The notes below the pieces were generated by a model. That model was not told where the DNA came from. It searched no databases and saw only the letters and a program-made list of their open reading frames with translations. The translations under genes were made by a program, and so were the position numbers. Of a DNA stretch of 48,003 bases, positions 35,414 to 46,131 are shown in pieces. Positions within the stretch are counted from its first letter, which is position 1, and the number at the start of each line of letters is the position of its first letter. The stretch comes from Ophiosphaerella korrae (Eukaryota > Ascomycota > Dothideomycetes > Pleosporales > Phaeosphaeriaceae): assembly GCA_028456385.1 (NCBI GenBank), contig JALNQF010000318.1, positions 1 to 48,003 on the forward strand. The letters are read 5' to 3'.

Positions 35414-35480
35414 TATAGCAAAAGTCGATCAAAATCCTAGGCATATGGGTCGACGGTAGGGTGTTGTCAGATGAGTTGCA

Positions 35481-35542
35481 CGATCAGATGCGATGCGCGA
35501 TTAGATGCGCGATCACATGCGCGATCAGATGCGCGATAGCAT
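35481..35542 (+). repeat. Tandem array of GCGATYANATGC units in the copia-2 LTR
   Basis: About five units of 12-14 bp of the type GCGATCAGATGC / GCGATTAGATGC / GCGATCACATGC. The RIP-mutated version is visible in the copia-1 LTRs (21,340-21,402 and 1,674-1,735), so the array belongs to the family's LTR. Confidence 0.8.
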
Positions 35543-35724
35543 GTACGCAGAGAGGCGCAACAGATTCCGGGTGTACCTAGAATCTGTTGATTGGCTCGCT
35601 TAAGCTAGTGCGGCGATCTGATTGGCTCGGCGCATGAGCGTGACGATCGCCAAGCTACCAGCCCCGCCGCAGCTAAAAAGATCGCAGCCTCGACCTTCAC
35701 GAACAAAGGAATCAAACAAAGGAT

Positions 35725-35736
35725 CTTATATATAAG
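35725..35736 (+). promoter_or_regulatory. TATA box of the copia-2 LTR promoter
   Basis: CTTATATATAAG, a 12-bp palindrome in unmutated LTR sequence. Two inverted CCAAT boxes (ATTGG at 35,590 and 35,621) lie 105-135 bp upstream, a plausible U3 promoter layout. Transcription would run rightward, away from the GH35 gene. Confidence 0.45.
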
Positions 35737-36060
35737 GAGATAGACTACGATAGTACAACTAATACAACAAAGAAACTAGCACCTTAACAGAAGGAGTGTT
35801 AAGGATCTAGCTCGCTGCTGTCTCAAGAGACCTAGCCGAGACCGCTGTATCGCAGATACATAGATAGAGCGCAGGGCTAGAGATAGATAGATAGAATAGT
35901 TAATCTATTTAATTTATACCTAGTACTTTTAAGTTATAAATAATTAATCTAAAAAAGGGCTTTTCTAAAAGCCTTAGTATCCCTCTTAAATATAGCCCTT
36001 ATATAGCTATTACAAAAAAGCCTTTTTATTAATCTACTACAACCTATTTTAAATCTAATA

Positions 36061-36440
36061 ATTAAGAGTCTTACTACCTTAACTAAGTTAAGTAAACTAG
36101 TACCTACCTAAACCTAACTACTCTAGCTCGAGCATTAACTTAAGTATTAAGCTAAGTATTAAGCTAAGTACTATACTATATATCTATAAAAAGTACTAAT
36201 CTCCTACCCTTTAGTAGTACTACGCGTACCTACAAAAAGTACTATTCTCTTACCCTTTAATAAGTACTACGAGTATCGTCGAAAAGTACAAATCTACTAC
36301 TCTCTAGTAGCCTTCTAGTAACTCTTAATTAAGCTAAGTGTTAAGCTAAGTACTATACTTAGCTTTAACTAAAGCGCACTCTAAAAAGTAACAATCTCTT
36401 ACTTTCTTATAACTTAAAGTTAAACAAGATAGCTAGTATA
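36061..36440 (+). other. copia-2 leader
   Basis: RIP-mutated leader starting ATTAAGAGTCTTACTACC, as in copia-1, with the AAGTATTAAGCT array at 36,133-36,173. It also has three AAAAGTAC-spaced repeats (about 36,187-36,300) that are longer than in copia-1. Confidence 0.7.
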
Positions 36441-36814
36441 ACCTAATAAAATCTAACTATAACGTTAAGAACTAATATAGACTACACTATATAGATAATT
36501 TAATTGCAATCTAGATACGTAGTATATAATATTTAGGATAAGATTAACCTAGAATCTTCTACCTAGCTAATTTAGTAACTAGAACTAATTAGAGCTCTAG
36601 TAAAAGCTAACTACAATCTAGTATTAGGTATTAAGACTCTTACGTAGTAGTCTAAACTCTTAGCTACTAGTTATAAGGCTTTTAAAGAAGACCTTAAATA
36701 CTATAAAATATTAGCTAAGTAATACTATAGTAACTAATATAAGTATAATAAAGAGTAGTTAAGCTTCTAGTATATTATAATATTTATCTAATCCTTAGTC
36801 TTACTATATCTATT
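36440..36814 (+). pseudogene. gag: copia-2 gag remnant, 5' part
   Basis: Collinear with copia-1 gag from about 9,440 to 9,825. Many stops. Cut by gypsy-3 with the 5-mer ACGTA (36,815-36,819) directly before the LTR. Confidence 0.68.
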
Positions 36815-36819
36815 ACGTA

Positions 36820-37218
36820 TATTATAGATGTAATAAGAGAAATCTAGATAGAACTAATTAGCTTAAACTTAAGTACTAACAAAGTATAGGATAAGTAAGG
36901 TAACAATCTAGATTTAGAAATAAACTACAATTAGGACACGTAATATAATCTATAGATCTATAAGGTGTATAAACAAAATTATATTATAGATTAATAGATT
37001 AGTATAGGTATATAGCTAGTAGCGATGCGCATTATTAAGATAGTATTAGTAATCTAATTTCTAACTAAGAGCGATAATATATTAATATCGCAAGAATTAT
37101 TCTATTGTTTTATAAGTTTATTACTTAATTACTATACGTACCTTAGTTATTAACCTTTAGTCTACTAAACCCTACCCTATAGGGCGCTTAGTAGTTAATA
37201 ACTAGGTAGCCTATTATA
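36820..37218 (+). repeat. gypsy-3 5' LTR, type B (399 bp)
   Basis: Starts TATTATAGATG and ends CCTATTATA. It is nearly the same as the LTR at 24,497-24,894. It is followed by CCTTGCTAATCTAGTAACTA, the primer-binding region shared by all gypsy copies. Confidence 0.87.
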
Positions 37219-37259
37219 CCTTGCTAATCTAGTAACTAGAAGAAGTAAAGCGTAAGTAG

Positions 37260-38942
37260 CGTATAGTCTAAGCTATTATAATAGTAGAAAGTATATCTAA
37301 AAGAGTAGGTAAAGTACCTATAAGTAGTTACTAGTTAGATAATACTAACTAGGTAGTAGTTAAAATAAACCTAAATAACCTAATCGCTAATAAAGAGAGT
37401 ATACAACTACTAATTAATACTCTAACTACGTAGAATAAAGAACTATAAACCTACGTTAAGTAGAATAAAGCTTAGATTAAAGTTATTATAGTAAGATAGG
37501 TATAGATAGAATAAATTACTAAGAGACTAGAGCTAAGCGTAATAAAGAAACTACCTAAGATACCTATACTTAAGAAATTTAATAGAATAAAGAAGAACCT
37601 AAGACTCTTTTTAGCTATAGTGTAACTCTAGATAGACGTATAGGTATTATACTTTAATATAGAAGAAAAAAAAGTTACGTATATTAGAATATACTTTAAG
37701 GAAGATATAATAAGATAGTTTAAACCCTATTAGATAGACTATAGCCTAAGAGCTCTAGGAATAAAAAAAGATAAGATAATAGCTATCTTTAGAAGCTATA
37801 AATACTTTGTATAATAAATAAAAGTAGCCTTTAGTAATATAGATATTACCTAATAAGTAGAAGAGAAGCTTAAGAAGCTTTAATAATATAAAAGTATCCT
37901 AGAATTTATATTATAGTTTAAACGACTATTATAAAATATAGAATAAAATAAGCTATCTTTAATCTTAAGGTTTAAACAAGGACTAAAGTTAAATATCTAG
38001 TATAAGTTAATCTAGATAGAGAAGCTAAGGACACTATAAGCTCTAAAAAATTAAGTAATATAAGTAGATAATAATCTTTAAGAATAGAAGATAAATAAGT
38101 ATAAAGAGTAGCCTAGTAACTATAATAGTAGAGACCTTATAATACTAGACGCTAATAAAGATAGTAAGAAGAAAAAGAATAACTTTAAGTACTATAATTA
38201 TAATAAAATAGGTTACTATATAAAAGATTACTAGCTAAAAAAAAGAATTTATATATTATAAGTATAATAAACCTAGATACTTTATAAAAGACTATTCGGG
38301 AAAGGACCTAGTAAAAAGAGCTTAGTTAAAGATAACTAAAGAAAAGAAAGAAGTACTAAAAGTATAAGCTAAACCCTAAGAGAAAGTAGTAGTAAATAGA
38401 GAATTATAATACGTAATACTCTATTAGACCTTTTATTACAATAATAACTACTATATATACTTTTCTAGTAATTAAAGAGTAAGATAGTTCTTATAGAAGA
38501 ATAGAATAGTAGTAATAAAAGAAAGAATTTAAGATTAGCTTAAAGAGATAAGATATCTAAAAGACTTACTAATAGAAAATTTAGAAAGGGAAGAAGCCTT
38601 AGTACCCTTAATTACTACTAAAGGACTAGTAGGTAATAAAGAAACTATTATAGTTATATCTAAAGAAGTTAGAAGTAAATAAGAGGAGGTTAAAATTAGA
38701 GGTATAGAGTATACTCTACTAAATAAAAAAAGTATATTAGCTATATAATAATAAATATAGTAGAATAAAACAAATATTAGTATTTTATTTAAAAATACTT
38801 AATAGTTATAAGTATAGAAGAAGTATATAAAGACTAGAAAATATGTAATCCTAAAGTAATAAAGTTTATAATATTCTAATAATAGTTAGAGTAATATATA
38901 GTTATAGTAAGAAGAATACTTATATAAAGAGAATAGTAGTAC
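37260..38942 (+). pseudogene. gag: gypsy-3 gag and start of pol
   Basis: Read through stops, collinear with gypsy-1 gag. CCHC knuckle region at about 38,195-38,300, with cysteines altered. It continues into the region before the protease and is cut at AGTAC (38,938-38,942) by the 193-bp solo LTR. Confidence 0.72.
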
Positions 38943-38990
38943 TATTAGGCTTTAGCGCCTATAGGGCCTATAGGGCTATAGTAGTATTAC

Positions 38991-39440
38991 TATTACAATA
39001 GTAACAAGAGAAATCGAGATAGAACTAATTAGTCCTAGCTTAGGTACTAACAAAGTATAGGATAAGCAAAGTAATAACTTATAGGATAACGAACTTAATT
39101 AGGAAACTAACTATATTAAGGACACGTAATAAATTTATAAATTTACAATCTTAGTAAATATAAAGCTATAAAGCTAACTTTATAAATTTATAATCTTAGT
39201 AAATATAAAGTTGTAAAGTACTAAGAAAGTACTAAGTATATAGTTAATAGTAATACGTATTATTAGGATAGTATTAGTAGTCTAATCTCTAACCTAGAAC
39301 ACTAATACTTAATATTGCATATATAAATTAACTATTATTTATAGTTATTACTAATCGCTATATAAGCTTTTGTTATTACTTTCTAATCTACTAATAATAT
39401 ATAAGGGTTACCTATAGTTAACAATAGGCGCCCTATTATA
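38991..39440 (+). repeat. gypsy-4 5' LTR (450 bp)
   Basis: Starts TATTACAATAGTAACAAGAG and ends GCGCCCTATTATA. It has two units of the ~45-bp ATAAATTTATAATCTTAGTAAATATAAAG-type repeat (about 39,127-39,215). Confidence 0.86.
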
Positions 39441-39479
39441 CCTTGCTAATTTAGTTATTAGAAGAAGCAAAGCGTAACT

Positions 39480-40900
39480 AAATATATAGTCTAAGCTAAT
39501 ATAATAGTAGAAAGTTTAACTAAGAAAAGAGGTAAAGTACCTCTAAGTAGCTACAAATTAGATAGAACTAACTAGGTAGTAGTTAAGATATACTTAAACA
39601 ACTTAATTACTAAGAATAGAGATATACAACTAATAATTAACGCCTTAGAAACGTAGAACAAAGAACTATTAGATTATATTAACTAAAATAAAGCCTAGAT
39701 TAAAGTTATTTTAAAGGGATAGAATATAATAGAACAAATTACCTAGAGACTAGAAATAAGTGCGATAAAGAAACTACCTAAAATACCTTTACTTAAGAAG
39801 TTTAATAGAATAAGGGAAAAACTAAGACCTTTTATAGTATTAGTACAACTTTAAATTAATATATAAGTACTATACTTTAACGCTAAAGAAAAAAAGGTAA
39901 TATATATTAGAATGTACCTTAAAGAGGAGGTAATAAGATAGTTTAAACCTTACTAAATAAACTATACAATATACACTCTAAGAATATAGAAAGATAAAAT
40001 AAGAGCTATCTTTAGAAGTTATAAATATATTACTAAATAAATAAGAGTAGTATTTAAAGATATAGATATTACCTAATAAGCTAAAGAGAAGCTTAAAAAG
40101 CTTATATAATATAAGAGTATTCTTAAATACGTATTATAGTTTAAATAACTATTATAAAATATAGAATAGAATAAGCTATCTCTAATATTACAATTTAAAT
40201 AAAGACTAAAGTTAAGAATTTAGTATAAAATAATCTATATAGAAAATCTAAGGATATTAGAAGTATAAAAATAATAGGTAATACAAGTTAATAACGACCT
40301 CTAAGAATAGAGAATAAATAAATATAGAGGATAACCTAGAAATTAAGATACTAGGGACCCTATAATCCTTAATACTAATAAGGATAAGAAGAAAAAGAAA
40401 AATAAAGACTTTAAGTACTTTAACTATAGTAAGAAAGGCTACTATATAAAAGACTACTAATTAAAGAAAAAAGATATAGTATATTATAATTATAAGAAAC
40501 TAGGACACTTTATAATAGACTATAGAAGTAAGGACTTAAAAAAAGAAATATAGTTAAAAACAACTAAGAATAAGAAGAAAGTACTAAAAGTATAAGCTAA
40601 ACCTTAGAAAAAAGTAGCTAGGAGTAGAGAAAAATAGTATATAATACTTAATTAGACCTTTTGTTATAATAATAACTACGATATATATATTTCTAGTAAA
40701 TTAAGAGTAAGATAGTTCCTATAGAAGAATAGAGTAGTAGTAATAAAAGGAAGTAGAACTTAAGTATAGCTTAAAGAAATAACGCGTATAATAGACCTAC
40801 TAATAGAAGAATTAGAAGGAGAAGAACTCTAGACTCTATTAATCTACTCTAAAGGATAGGAAGAGAATATAGAGACTACTATAGTTACCTCTATAAGATA
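39480..40900 (+). pseudogene. gag: gypsy-4 gag remnant
   Basis: Collinear with gypsy-1 gag. CCHC region at about 40,415-40,530, readable as NYSKKGYYIKDY, then a second unit KKLGHFIIDY, with cysteines lost. Many stops. Confidence 0.73.
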
Positions 40901-41449
40901 GTAAGAGGATAAAAGTAGAGTTAATATAAAAAGTATAAGATATACCTAGTTAAATATATATAGTTATAATAGCTATACAATAATAAATATAGTAGAAGAA
41001 AATAAGTAATAGTAGTTTATTTAGAAATATATATTAGTTATAAGTATAGAGGAAGCGTATAAAGACTAAAAAGAATATAATCCTAAGGTAATAAAGTTTA
41101 TAATATTCTAAAAATAGATAGAATAAAATATAGTTATAGTAAGAAGGATACCTATATAATAAGAATAGTAGTACTTTATAAGAAAAATATAATAGATTAA
41201 CAAAGCCTATATACTACGTATACTAGTAGTATACTATATCCTAGTAATAATAAGACCTAGTATAGGTAAATACTAGGCGGGAGACAATAAAAAAATAGAT
41301 CTAGGGTACCTAGTATACTTTAAAATATCTTAGGTATTATACTTAAATATAAACTTCTACGTATATAGATAATTAAAAGTATAAAATTATATATAGCTAG
41401 TATAAAGAAAAGGATATAACTATATAAAAGTAATCTTAAGAAAAGATAT

Positions 41450-44400
41450 TTAATGTTAAGAAATAATTAAAATATCTAAAAAAGAATATATATTAATTAG
41501 ACTAGGACCTAAGCTCTCTAAAGAATATAGCTAAGGAAGACTATAGTATAAATATATGTATAATAAATGTCCTAACTACAAGAACTATAAATAGAAGATA
41601 GGGTAATAGCCCTAAAAAGATAGAAAATTTACTAAATTACCTAAGTAAGAATAACTAGAAAGTATAAGAGGCCTATATATTATAAAAATAAGTATAAATT
41701 AAAAAAGAAAACTATAAGTAATAATTAATAGTAGTGCTATAAAGAAGTTTATAAAAATAAAAAGAATAAAGTATATAATAAAGAAGTACTCTTAATAACT
41801 AAGTACTATTAAAGAAAAACTATTCTAGGAACCTATAAGGTTTAAAATAATACGCTCTATACTAAAGATAGAAAGGTTAGAAATTAGAAACATAGTTATA
41901 GATATAACAACAATTAATAATAAACAAGAAATAATATTAAGAATACTATAGTTATAGATAACTAACCTAAAGATTAATTAGAGAATAAAAAAGATTAGCT
42001 ACTTTAAGAGAGAAATATTAAAAGCTAATATAAGTATAAATAAAGAGAGTTCTTAGAAGAATATAAGAAATAGGAAAGGTAACTTACTAAACCTAAAGAT
42101 TACCTTCTAGACTATAAGCTATAGGACTTAGCGATAGACCTAAAAGAAGGAAAGAACGTAGGATAGAGCCTAGTCTACTAAAAAACTAAAGAAGAATCTA
42201 AGAGAGAATAAGTATTTATTAAAAATACAATAAAGAAAGGATAGATATAAGAATCTTAATCCTTAGTAGTATATAGATTTATATTTATAGATAAAAAAGA
42301 GATAAATAATAAGAAACCTTAAGTAGACTTTAGAAAGTTAAATATAATTACAAGTAAGAACTAATACTCTTTACTATATATAAACAAAATACAAGATAAG
42401 TTATAAAAAGCTTAAATCTTTACAAAACTAGATATCTAAAACGCCTACTACTAGATTAGAATTAAAAAAGGTAATAAATAGAAAATAGTATTTAGAATAT
42501 AGTATAGACTATTTAAATACTTAGTAATACCTTTTAGATTAATAAATATACTAGTAGTATTTTAAGAAAGAATTAAGATAGTTTTAAGAAAATACCTAGA
42601 CGCTTTTATATTTATATACCTAGACAGTATCTTTATATTCTTAGAAATAGAGGAAGAATATATAAAATATATATACAAGGTGCTAGAAAAACTAGTAAAA
42701 AATAAACTATTCCTTAAAATAAGGAAATACAAATTCTACATAAAAGAAACTAATTTCCTAGGGTTTATTATTAAACTAGGAAAAATAAGGATTAACTAAA
42801 ATAAGATTAAAGAAATCTAGGAATAGCTAATACTAAGAAACTTATAAGAAGTACAATAATTTTATAGACTAGTAAACTTTTATAGAAAGTAAATAATAAA
42901 ATAGTCTAAAATAATAGAACTATTAATAAAATATATAAAAAAAGATACGATATTTAAATAGATAAAAGAATTTAATAAGGTATTTAAATAAGTTAAACAA
43001 AGGTTTATAGAGAACCTAGTTATTAGAATATATAACCTAGATCTACTAGTAATAGTAAAAATAGATGTATTAAACTTAGTCTATAGAATAGTACTAATAT
43101 AAGAAGACCTAACTACTAAATAAAAATACCTAGTTAAATACTTCTCTAAGAAGATAAAGCTAGTAGAGCTTAAGTACTTAATATATAACAAAGAAATACT
43201 AGTAATCTATAAAGTATAAGTAATAGCAAGTATATTTACAAAGAGTAAAGTACTAAACAAAGGTCTATACTAACTATAAAAATTTTATAGGATTTATAAT
43301 AAATAAGGACTTATTATAATACTATATAAGATAGTAGGAATACTTATTAATATTTAATCTTAAGATTATATATACTAAGGGTAAAGATAACTAGTTTATA
43401 GACGCTTTAAGTAGAAGACTAGACTTATAAGAAGAAGTAAATACTACTAGTATAATCTTAGTTAAAAATAAAGAAGGATATTTAATCCTAAATATACCTA
43501 GAATAGCTACAACACTTAAGATAAATAGTAGTAAGCTAATTAAATAGATTTAAGAAGAAATTAAAAAAGCCTTAAAAGAAATAAAAAAACTTAAAAACTA
43601 AGAAAGACTTATAAAAGTATATAAAAGAATATATATCTTAAGTAAAATATAGAGAGAGTTTATATAATAATTATATAAACTACTAGCGTATAGATACTAA
43701 AGTATTAATAAATTACTAGATAGACTATTATAAAACTACTATATCTTAAAAGTAAGATAACTAGTTATAGAAGTACTATAAGACTATATAGAATATTATA
43801 GGAATAAATATAATAGATAAGTACTATATAAGATACTATAACTAGTTAAAATACTAGAATAACTTTAAGGAGTTATTATAATAGATTTTATTACAAAGCT
43901 ACCTAAGTTAAAAGACCTAATATTAGGAGTTAAGTATAATAGAATTCTAATAATAGTAGATAAACTTATAAAGTACTCTTACTTTAAACTATATAAAGAA
44001 AAGAGTAGGATAGAAGTTACTATATACTAGGTTCTAAGGACTATAATTAGCTAGTATAGTATTCTAGATAAAATTATTATAGATAGAAATATAAGATTTA
44101 TATTAAAACTATAAGAGATAATAATAGCGTAATTAGGAATATAATATTAAATGTTAACAGCTTATTATCTATAGATAGATAGATAATTAGAACGTATAAA
44201 CTAAATAGTAGAATAGTACTTAAGATACTACCTTAACTATAATTAGAACAATTAGGTATAGTTACTACCTATAGTATAGCTAGTATATAATAGTATAAAG
44301 AATATAGTAATAAGAGTATTACTTTTCTTTATAAATTATAGATTTAATCCTAATATATACTAGATACTAAGAAAGATAGAATCTTAGACTCTAAAAAGAG

Positions 44401-44925
44401 AAAACTTTACAAACAAGATAAAAGAAATATATAATTAATTATAATAAGATATAGAATTACTATATAATTAAATAGGAAAGTACTATAATAAAAAATATAG
44501 AGAAGAACCTTAATTTAAAGAGGTAGAAAAAGTATAGTTAATTAGAAGAAATATTAAGAGTAAACAATTAAGTTTAAAACTAGATTACGTAAAAATAGGA
44601 CTATATAAGATTAAGAAGAAAATTACGCTAGTTATATTTAAGCTAAGACTACTAAGAAAAATAAGAATATACCTAACCTTTTACGTAGTACTACTAGAAA
44701 AAGTACTATAAAATATAGAACTACTAGTATATAAAGTAGATATATACAGCGAATAGGAAGAATAAGAAGTTAAAGAAATTCTAGTATACTAATTCTATAA
44801 TAGAAGGAATTACTACTTAGTAAAATAGATAGGTATAGACAAGAAAGGGTAAATATAAGAAAATACCTAGGAACTAGAAGATAACCTTAATTACCCTAAG
44901 AAACTAGAGGAGTTCTAAAATTAAA
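41450..44925 (+). pseudogene. pol: gypsy-4 pol remnant
   Basis: Protease near 41,715, RT about 42,270-42,830, RNase H about 43,020-43,400, integrase about 43,650-44,580, chromodomain about 44,755-44,920. The active-site box at 42,617-42,628 reads Tyr-Leu-Asp-Ser, so the second catalytic Asp is absent. Unlike gypsy-1, the 27-bp segment around the box is present. Many stops. Confidence 0.84.
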
Positions 44926-45571
44926 ACCTTCTAGAACACCTTATAGCAAACTAAGAAAGTCTATAGTACTACTACTAGATAGAGAGATAATAGGAGCGCC
45001 TAACGTAATAGGAGCTAGAGTAGCCTCTACTACGTCCTTAAGATCTAATTTAGCCTCTAAGGTATAAGACTATTTAGATAATTTAGCGTTATTATAAGCT
45101 TTTAATTTATAGAGACGCGTAATATAAGAATAAAGCTATACTAGCTTATAAAGAGTTAACTTGCACTTAGCCTTAGCTATAGTAAGCTATAATAATAGTT
45201 TCTCTTAAGCCCTATTAATAGCTCGCCCTATATAACTTAGTAGAAAGAGACTATATAGAAATTAAATACTTATACTCTACAAGTAAAATATAAGAAGAAA
45301 TATATTTATACTAAATATTAGTAAGAATATATTTATTATAATACTTACTATTATTTAAAGATATAAGATATAAAAGACCTAACAAGGTATAATAATAATA
45401 AGGGAATATCTTAACCCTATTATAAATAATACAAGCTATAAGGAAAAGTTTATTATATTAATAATAAGATAGAATAAGGAGTAATAAGGAGTTAGAGATT
45501 AACAAAGAAATAGGATAAATAACCTTAGCTCTAGAATAGAGAAATAGAAGTCTATATAAAAGAGGAGATAG
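44926..45571 (+). other. gypsy-4 region between pol and 3' LTR
   Basis: About 650 bp collinear with 7,646-8,296 of gypsy-1. It ends in the polypurine tract AAAGAGGAGATAG (45,559-45,571). Confidence 0.62.
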
Positions 45572-45976
45572 TATTATAAAAGTAACAAGAGAAATTAAGA
45601 TAGAACTAATTAGTCCTAGCTTAGGTACTAACAAATTATAGGATAAGTAGGGTAATAACCTATAGAATAACGAACTTAATTAGGAAACTAACTATAATAA
45701 GAACACGTAATAAATTTGTAAATTTATAATCTTAGTAAATATAAAGTTATAAAGTACTAAGGAAGTACTAGGTATAGAGTTAATAGTAATGCGTATTATT
45801 AGGATAGTATTAGTAATCTAATCTCTAACCTAGAACGCTAATACTTAATATTATATACATAAATTAACAATTGTTTATAGTTATTACTAATTACTACCTA
45901 AGCTTTTATTATTACTTTCTAATCTACTAATAATATATAAGGGTTACCTATAGTTAATAATAGGCGCCCTATTACA
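45572..45976 (+). repeat. gypsy-4 3' LTR (405 bp)
   Basis: Same sequence type as the 5' LTR but with only one unit of the internal ~45-bp repeat. Ends GCGCCCTATTACA. Confidence 0.86.
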
Positions 45977-46131
45977 TTTACAATTAGCGCATACTAAGCT
46001 AAGTACTAAGGGCTAGTAAGCTTTTATACTAATATATACTATTCTACTCTAGTATTTAACGTTATTAAATACTTATCTACCTTTTTAGGTTTATTTAGCG
46101 TAGTAGAGTAGAGCTATAGTCTAACAAGTAC

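Larger units (their letters stand above)
34737..35461 (-). promoter_or_regulatory. Upstream region of the beta-galactosidase gene
   Basis: 725 bp of normal composition between the gene's ATG and the copia-2 LTR. On the gene strand it has a TATA-like AAATATAAGA (34,797-34,806, about 60 bp before ATG) and GCGGGG at 34,929-34,934, which fits the CreA carbon-repressor consensus SYGGRG. It also holds a 12-bp palindrome CAAGTCGACTTG at 35,015-35,026 and an everted CCG-N6-CGG at 35,399-35,410. Short motifs occur by chance, so only the TATA position is a reasonable guess. No ORF here looks like a gene. Confidence 0.45.
35462..36060 (+). repeat. copia-2 5' LTR (599 bp), first ~420 bp free of RIP
   Basis: Matches the copia-1 LTRs from TGTTGTCAGATGAGTTGCACG to the ending TAATA at 36,060. 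It carries about 110 extra bases at roughly 35,548-35,655. Composition is normal, with CpA and TpG present, until about 35,885. After that it is as AT-rich as the other copies. It contains a palindromic TATA box CTTATATATAAG (35,725-35,736) and the conserved hairpin at 35,955-35,975. Confidence 0.88.
35462..36819 (+). mobile_element. copia-2: 5' part of a Ty1/copia element, interrupted by gypsy-3
   Basis: 5' LTR, leader and start of gag, collinear with copia-1. The gag is cut at 36,819 by gypsy-3; the corresponding copia-1 position is about 9,825. The remainder lies beyond the right edge. The 5-mer before the LTR is TAGGG (35,457-35,461); its partner is outside the window. Confidence 0.88.
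38991..45976 (+). mobile_element. gypsy-4: complete Ty3/gypsy chromovirus, RIP-mutated
   Basis: 6,986-bp element inserted in the 193-bp solo LTR. The LTRs have unequal lengths: 450 bp (38,991-39,440) and 405 bp (45,572-45,976), differing by one internal repeat unit. The flanking 5-mers are ATTAC and TTTAC, one base different. Gag, protease, RT, RNase H, integrase and chromodomain can be read through stops. Confidence 0.88.
38943..46126 (+). repeat. 193-bp solo LTR interrupted by gypsy-4
   Basis: Left part 38,943-38,990 (starts TATTAGGCTTTAGCGCC), right part 45,982-46,126 (ends TATAGTCTAACA). Ends fit TGTTAG...CTAACA with the first G mutated. A 5-bp duplication AGTAC lies at 38,938-38,942 and 46,127-46,131. 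It is too short and different to belong to the gypsy or copia LTRs here, so it represents a third LTR family. Strand is uncertain. Confidence 0.72.

Noticed and set aside
32437..35885. Part of a biosynthetic or catabolic gene cluster
   Set aside because: Only one gene is present before mutated repeats start on both sides; no partner gene is visible in the window.
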